From contig JAKCPB010000366.1 in assembly GCA_021442155.1 (NCBI GenBank), positions 372,001 to 436,000 on the forward strand: a stretch of DNA of 64,000 nt. The letters are read 5' to 3'. A program made the translations under genes and the position numbers. This document shows positions 59,510-64,000 of this stretch, piece by piece. The notes under the pieces were generated by a model. It made no database searches. It saw only the letters and a list, made by a program, of their open reading frames with translations, and was not told where the DNA came from. Source of the DNA: Cymbidium sinense (Eukaryota > Streptophyta > Magnoliopsida > Asparagales > Orchidaceae). Each line of letters starts with the position of its first letter. Position 1 is the first letter of the stretch.

Positions 59510-59569
59510 CGATCTTGCCACTACCGATCTTACCATCATCGATCTTACCACTGCCGATCTTATTGCTGC
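59510..59569 (+). repeat. 15-bp minisatellite, four units
   Basis: CGATCTTACCACTGC-type units lie at 59,510, 59,525, 59,540 and 59,555, each differing at a few positions, with a degenerate fifth unit just upstream. They lie at the edge of the L1-like sequence. Confidence 0.85.
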
Positions 59570-59574
59570 TTAAT

Positions 59575-60720
59575 ATGGGCCATTTAATTTTTTGCTTTGC
59601 CTTTGGCCGAATATGGGCCGTTTACTTTTTGCTATTTTTTCTGGGTTATGGGTATGTTGGTTTGGTGCCTTTCAGTATTGTTTGATGCCTTTTAATATGG
59701 CTTGGCTCTTGGTTATTTTTGATGGATGGTTTCAACCTGTTTGGTTGGGTGGATTTTATGTTTTTCTTGGTTGCAGCAGTCATAGCTTGGTCTTTTGGTT
59801 TGTGTTGATTCTACCATTTATGGCTATTGGTCATTTATGATGGGTGGTGTCAACTGTATGGACTTGTTAGGTGGCTTTTCTATTTTTTTTGGTTACAGCA
59901 GTTGTAGCTAGGTCTTTTGGTTTGGGTTGATTCTGGCATTTATGGTTGTTGTCTATTTCTGACGGGTGGTGTCAGCTATATGACACTATTGGCTGACTTT
60001 TCTTGGGTTGGGGGTATCTTGGTTTTGGGTGGTGTTAACTGTATTACACTATTAGGTGGTTTTTTTTCTATTTTTCTTGATTGTCAAATTTGTAGCTAGT
60101 TTGCTGACTGATTGGTGTCATTTTTAAGAATCTATCATGGTTATTTGGCTTATTGGTGGGAGTTGGCCCACTATATTTTTTTGTTTGGCTAGTTGGCCTT
60201 GTTGTGTTGGTGGTTTTGGCCTATTTAGGTGCCTATTTGGGTGATACTTGGCTTATGTTCTTGGACTGACAATAATAATTGAGGTAAGTGGGCAATGATG
60301 ATTGTGATGATTCTACTATTTTCTTATTGGCTGGTGGCATCTTATCTGGTTGTAACCCTTCATTTGAAGTTTGGAGGCTCACATAGATTGTTGCCCCATG
60401 TGAAAACATTGTCTGAGCTGTGCCATCTTTCTTATTTTCCTTTAATGTATCTTTCTATGCTTGCTAATGTCTTTTTTGAGCTTCTTACAAGTATTTGTAA
60501 AGGATGGAACTTTACAATTTTTATGTACTTTTCTCCTGATGGGACTGGTACCTTGTTATTGATTTTCACTTTAGTTTTTCCCTATTTTCTATTTTTATAT
60601 TAATTAAGAGAATTTCTTTATTAACTCTAATGTAGCTCTTAGGAGCATTAACTTTCAAATTTTTTCCCTACAAGGATTATGTATCTTATATTTCTAAAAA
60701 TAAAATTTCTATCATTTTGT
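59575..60720 (+). mobile_element. L1-type LINE 3' region with tandem repeats of about 120 bp
   Basis: TTTTGG-rich sequence similar in style to the 3' UTR of the large L1. It ends AACTTTCAAATTTTTTCCCT, ACAAGGATTATGTATC and AATAAAATTTCTATC, the L1 3' signature. A module with GATGGGTGGTGTCAACTGTATGG, GGTTACAGCAGTTGTAGCTAGGTC and TTGATTCTGGCATTTATGG repeats at about 59,720, 59,838, 59,960 and 60,030. The plus-strand hydrophobic frames (59,592-59,840, 59,917-60,099, 60,295-60,603) follow this composition and are not called as genes. Confidence 0.6.
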
Positions 60721-60828
60721 TGGGATATAAATATTTTATTGTTTAATTACCATTTTAAAAATATTTTGCAATGTCACCCGTCCTCATATTAAAAATTTTA
60801 TTGCTTATATAATTTTTTTATCAAGAAA

Positions 60829-61148
60829 TATGGATTCAAGGAACTCTACTAAGTCCAGAGTTGTGTATTACAAATATGGTTTGCCATGCTATGTATTCAC
60901 TTCATGTAAGAAAGGAAATTATAAGAAAAGATTTTTTAGGCATCCAAGAAATAAAACAAGAGATTATTGCAACTATTTCAGATGGGTTCACGAATTTAAG
61001 GGTGACACATCAAATAGTGATCATGCTAGTAGAGTAGCAATGGAAAAAAATTTTAAAAAGATTTGATCAACAAGATAGTAAGCTTAATATTTTGATTACA
61101 CTAGTTATTGTACTTAAACTTTTAATATTAGTGTTATTTATTAGGTAG
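60829..61148 (+). pseudogene. GRF-type zinc finger protein, small, broken
   Basis: The open frame 60,830-61,066 (78 codons) resembles the plant GRF zinc finger: VVYYKYGLPCYVFTSCKK, KKRFFRHPRN and CNYFRWVHEF correspond to the C-x-GLP, RFYxCP and C-x-YFxWxDE blocks. The first zinc ligand Cys is Tyr and the third is replaced by His, so zinc binding is doubtful. The frame then ends at a TGA. A different frame (61,056-61,148) continues with DQQDSKLNILITLVIVLKLL, a hydrophobic helix. Many small plant GRF proteins carry such a C-terminal helix, so a one-base slip in the A/T run near 61,050 probably truncated it. No promoter was identified. Confidence 0.65.
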
Positions 61149-61433
61149 AGTTATTTATTAGGTGATGTGCAATCTGTCAATGTAATTTAGTTGACTTATG
61201 ATTATATATGAGTATTAATTATCCTATTTTTGTTCATTCTATTTAAATTTATTCAGCTCATGTAGCCACAAGGACATTTCAATCATTTATGCACAAACAA
61301 TTGCAGTACAACAAATTTTGAACAAAGTTTTCCAAATAGAATCATACTTCAACGTGACTTCCTTCCACGGCTTCTTCTACTGACTTCACGGTTGCTTTAG
61401 AAAAAAACTACAACTCAAATGGAACCTTAGTCT

Positions 61434-61712
61434 CATGCTTCTTTTATTGGCCAACATTACGCACCATAAATCATTGCGGTCTTACCACCATCTTATAAAA
61501 TTTTTCCTTAAGTTTAAATACTTTTCTAACATAATGAGGCCGGAAGCATTCCTCCACTTTATCCAACTTGAATTCTACTAATAACATCTCCATCTATTTC
61601 ACCATCATTTGAACAATGAGCTTAAATATCGAATCCCTCACTCTTTTTAATGACTTGTTCATCTAATGTCACAACACTACCACCATAACTTCTACAACTA
61701 AAAGTACACTCC
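61434..61712 (-). mobile_element. RTE LINE RT fragment (proximal part of a split element)
   Basis: On the minus strand this reads GGAGTGTACTTTTAGTTGTAG and continues through codons equivalent to CNFSCRSSSGSVVT, EQVINKSERF and SNDGEIDG, matching 10,399-10,700 of the first RTE. It ends at GGCCAATAAAAGAAGCATGAG-ACTAAG, where the sequence should continue with the piece found at 59,243-58,863. Frameshifts abound. The upstream end is cut by satellite at 61,713. Confidence 0.85.
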
Positions 61713-62221
61713 ATAAATAAACTAAACTAAATAAAAATAAAAATAAACCTAAATAAAAATAAGTAATAAACTAAAATAAAATAAATAAAAAAATAAACTA
61801 AATAAAGAAAATAAACCTAAACTAGAAAATTTACTTAATTTTAAAAAATTAAAAATAAAAAGAATAAAAAAACCCTAACCCTAAATTAAACCCAAAACTA
61901 ATCTAAACCATAAACCAACCTAGGCTACAATGCTAAACCCTAAACCCTAAAACCTTAAAACCCTAAACCTAAACCTTAAACCTAAACTAAACCTAAACCC
62001 CAAACCACAAACTCTAAAACCTACCCAACCATAAACCCTATGCCTAAATCCTAAACCCAAAAAACTTAAAAACCTAAATTTAAGCTAAATAAAACCTAAA
62101 AATAAAATAAAAAAATAAATATAAATATAAATAAAATAAAATAAATCCCTAAACTAAAACCTAAACCTAAACCTAAACCTACACTTAAACTTAAAACTAA
62201 ACCTAAACCTCAAATATAATA
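61713..62221. repeat. Degenerate telomere-like satellite, array 5
   Basis: AAATAAAA filler leads to an ACTAGAAAATTTACTTAATT box at about 61,818, CCCTAAA-type runs, and the CTTAAAAACCTAAATTTAAG landmark at about 62,068. This is the same order as array 4. The array ends at about 62,221, where the downstream region of gypsy copy D begins. Confidence 0.9.
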
Positions 62222-62530
62222 TAAGAAGAAAGTGTAGCAAACTCACATCCTCTTAAATGAATCCACAATGAGGTAGCTTACCAACGATGTAGTAAGGCCT
62301 ACCAAACTAACAAGGCACTCATCGATGAGTAGTAGCTAAGTAAGGAAGGAAAGCATAGAAGACTTACATCCTCCAAAGCAAGAAGACCATTAGGGTGACA
62401 CACTTATAGGATTGCATGTTAGCCCGACCTAGAGCAGCTACTGAGTGAATATCGTTGGGGGCGTTAACATAACTCAGAGTAACCCAAGATAAAAGATATG
62501 AGTTTATTTTAAATGTTTATGTGTAGTTTG
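62222..62530. repeat. Downstream non-coding part of gypsy copy D
   Basis: This matches 23,880-24,190: AAACTCACATCCTCTTAAATGA, then GAAAGCATAGAAGACTTACATCC, CCAAAGCAAGAAGACCA and CGACCTAGAGCAGCTACTGAG. It also ends with GTGTAGTTTGTGTTTGTGTTG before the integrase end. It is truncated on the left by satellite, so only about one unit of the 400-bp repeat remains. Confidence 0.8.
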
Positions 62531-63640
62531 TGTTTGTGTTGTGTCGATAAAGGATAGGACATTGCTCGGGGTCCTTACACCTACCCTAAACACACAAACA
62601 AGAATACTTTCAACATGGAAGAGATTGAATTCAAAAATGGAATTTTTGTTGATGATAATTATTTTTGAACATGATTTATAATATTTCTTTAAGTATAGCC
62701 CATCGATTGGAAGCATTGGGCGCTCTCCCTTATGATTAATAAGCTGATAAGAACCTCTTTGGTAGGCCTTCTTAATGGAAAAAGGGCCATCATGAGTGGG
62801 TTCAAACTTGCCTCCCATTTCATGACAGGCAACAATCGGTCTCCTTAGAACAAAAATAAGCTCTCTTACTTGAAAAGCTCTAGGACTAACCAACTTGTTG
62901 TGAGCTTGAATCATTTTCTCTTTGTACAACTTGAGGTTTTGGCATGTCCATAAGTGCCTCTACTCCAAACCTTCGAGCTCTTCCAATTGCAATGTTGCAT
63001 TCTGCTCCCACAGCTATCCTTAGTTATGAGAGTTGAACTCCTAATTATAGAATAGCTTGACCCATACTAATGAAAGGAGTAGATTGGAGTTCTATATGTT
63101 GTAGGCCCACAAGGCTTCAACTAATAATCACTCATCACTTGTTGTTGTTTGTCTTCTTCAATATTTGGATGAGAGTTTTGTTGAAGTCTTCTAAGCCATT
63201 TTGCCCTCGTAGTTGATGGTAGAATATCTCCAATCTATGCTATGTATCTGGGAAAAGTTGTTGATCTCGGTGCTCTTGAATGTAGTACCATTATTAGATA
63301 TAATTTTTGAAGGGACTGCGAACTTATATATGATATGGTTCCTCAAAAGCTAGAGCACAAGCTGAGCTGTGACCTCTATGAGTAGAATCACCTTTGCCCA
63401 TTTGGAAAAGTAGTCAGTAGCAGCTAAGATGAATAGATGACCCTTGGAAGAATGAGGATCAATTAAACCCACTATGTTAGTACTCTAAAACTTGAATGGC
63501 CACAAGGCTAATGTAAGATATAGAATTTTGGGTGGTTGGTGAAGGACCACACCGTGTATTTGACATTGGGGGCATTGCCTAGCCATATCCATGCAATCTT
63601 TGGTCTTCGATGGTGAGTAGTATCCTAGTCTCTTGATCTT
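62531..63640 (-). pseudogene. Ty3/gypsy integrase, copy D, broken
   Basis: The C-terminal domain is open at 62,929-62,504, with AHNKLVSPRAFQVRELIFVL, GGKFEPTHDGPFSIKKAYQR, GSYQLINH and RPMLPIDGLYLKKYYK, and extends beyond the usual end. The core is readable in pieces: PSKIISNNG at about 63,295-63,315 (catalytic Asp changed to Asn), and HSIDWRYSTINY at about 63,215-63,245, with Trp (TGG at 63,230-63,232) where A and B have a stop. The zinc end KDCMDMARQCPQCQIHGVVL (about 63,545-63,605) keeps its CxxC pair. Several deletions break the frame. Confidence 0.87.
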
Positions 63641-64000
63641 AGCTTTCATCTTTGGACTGGATTGGTTGACTCCACATAAGCCTTAGTGTACCTCAATCAT
63701 GATCTTACGGGCTTCGTGCCTGTTTATACAATGTAATGACATATGATCGAAAGACCGTCAGTGCAATACACCATTCATAAGAGCATAGGAAAGTGGTCTT
63801 TGCTTCATCTGATGGGCTTGGGACTTCTCTTAAAGTAGTTTGCCTTTATTAGGTAATCCATGAATGGTTGCCTCCAATCTAACTCCTCATCCTTCTTGGT
63901 GGCAACCTCCCCTTCAAGTACTTTTGATGAGTTCAATATCAATAAAAAGATAAGACTTGTCTATTTTGGACTTTTATTGATATGGACTAATCCTCCTGAT
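63641..64000 (-). pseudogene. Ty3/gypsy pol, region between RNase H and integrase, copy D (partial)
   Basis: Collinear with 1,150-1,510 of copy A and 25,330-25,680 of copy B, including ATCAATAAAAAGATAAGACTTG near 63,940 and TGGATTACCTAATAAAGGC-like codons near 63,845. No catalytic motif falls in this piece. The rest of the element lies beyond the window, and small deletions are seen relative to A and B. Confidence 0.75.

Larger units (their letters stand above)
59244..61433. mobile_element. 2.2-kb insert splitting the RTE LINE
   Basis: The two flanks join to give continuous RTE sequence (CTTAAC to CTTAGTCTCATG, read on plus), matching 10,663-10,700 of the first RTE in reverse. The insert contains an unassigned 5' part with a 15-bp minisatellite, an L1 3' region, and a GRF zinc-finger pseudogene. 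Weak terminal similarity is seen: CCATTTGGTTACACTTTTTG at about 59,285 against the reverse complement of the right end (CCATTTGAGTTGTAGTTTTT). This might be a DNA-transposon terminal repeat, but the match is poor and no target duplication is clear. Confidence 0.6.

Noticed and set aside
59592..60603. Plus-strand hydrophobic open frames
   Set aside because: They fall in an L1 3' region made of repeats of about 120 bp; Trp/Phe/Gly richness follows from TTTTGGTTGG words.
1..64000. tRNA, rRNA or other structural RNA genes
   Set aside because: No box A/B pair with cloverleaf potential or rRNA core was noticed on either strand by eye; a covariance-model scan would be needed to exclude degenerate ones.

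Overview
The window is repeat-dense plant nuclear DNA with no intact host gene that I can find. The organism is a seed plant, most likely a flowering plant. It carries Arabidopsis-type telomere motif (CCCTAAA on this strand, TTTAGGG on the other), plant Ty3/gypsy pol remnants, plant L1-type and RTE-type LINEs, and pieces of a glycine-rich RNA-binding protein (GRP) gene. CpG is scarce, and nearly all coding remnants carry stops and frameshifts, as expected for old, methylated, subtelomeric or pericentromeric heterochromatin. I cannot name the species.

Layout: (1) 1-4,700, Ty3/gypsy copy A on the minus strand: integrase, RNase H, RT and protease, all broken. (2) 4,690-8,480 and 11,083-11,515, a non-coding block always found upstream of this pol, split by an RTE LINE on the plus strand (8,520-11,081). 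(3) 11,519-16,422, degenerate telomere-like satellite with an unusual GGGCC-rich island and an L1 3' end. (4) 16,423-18,408, a GRP stub fused to another piece of the block. (5) 18,409-20,245, satellite with a GRP copy. (6) 20,336-21,830, a divergent tandem repeat of about 340 bp. (7) 21,831-24,189, non-coding DNA with a tandem repeat of about 400 bp. (8) 24,190-28,965, gypsy copy B, then its block (28,966-33,990). (9) 33,991-36,785, unassigned DNA ending in a second gypsy protease fragment. (10) 36,786-38,602, satellite. (11) 38,603-46,107, a nearly full-length L1 on the minus strand. (12) 46,108-58,862, the longest satellite array, with four GRP copies or fragments and another L1 3' end. (13) 58,863-61,712, a minus-strand RTE split by a 2.2-kb insert that holds an L1 3' region and a GRF-zinc-finger pseudogene. 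(14) 61,713-62,221, satellite. (15) 62,222-64,000, gypsy copy D, running off the window.

Two patterns stand out. First, the telomere-like DNA is not simple telomere: it is a higher-order satellite with a unit of about 1 kb and recurring landmarks, and several units carry the same 5'-truncated GRP 3' end with the same left junction and shared leader. Second, gypsy pol and satellite alternate three times in constant orientation, and gypsy copies A and B share stop codons that copy D lacks. This fits duplication of a whole [gypsy + block + satellite] segment better than three independent insertions. Domain calls come from motifs read by eye. Boundaries without a clear junction are approximate, to within a few tens of bases.
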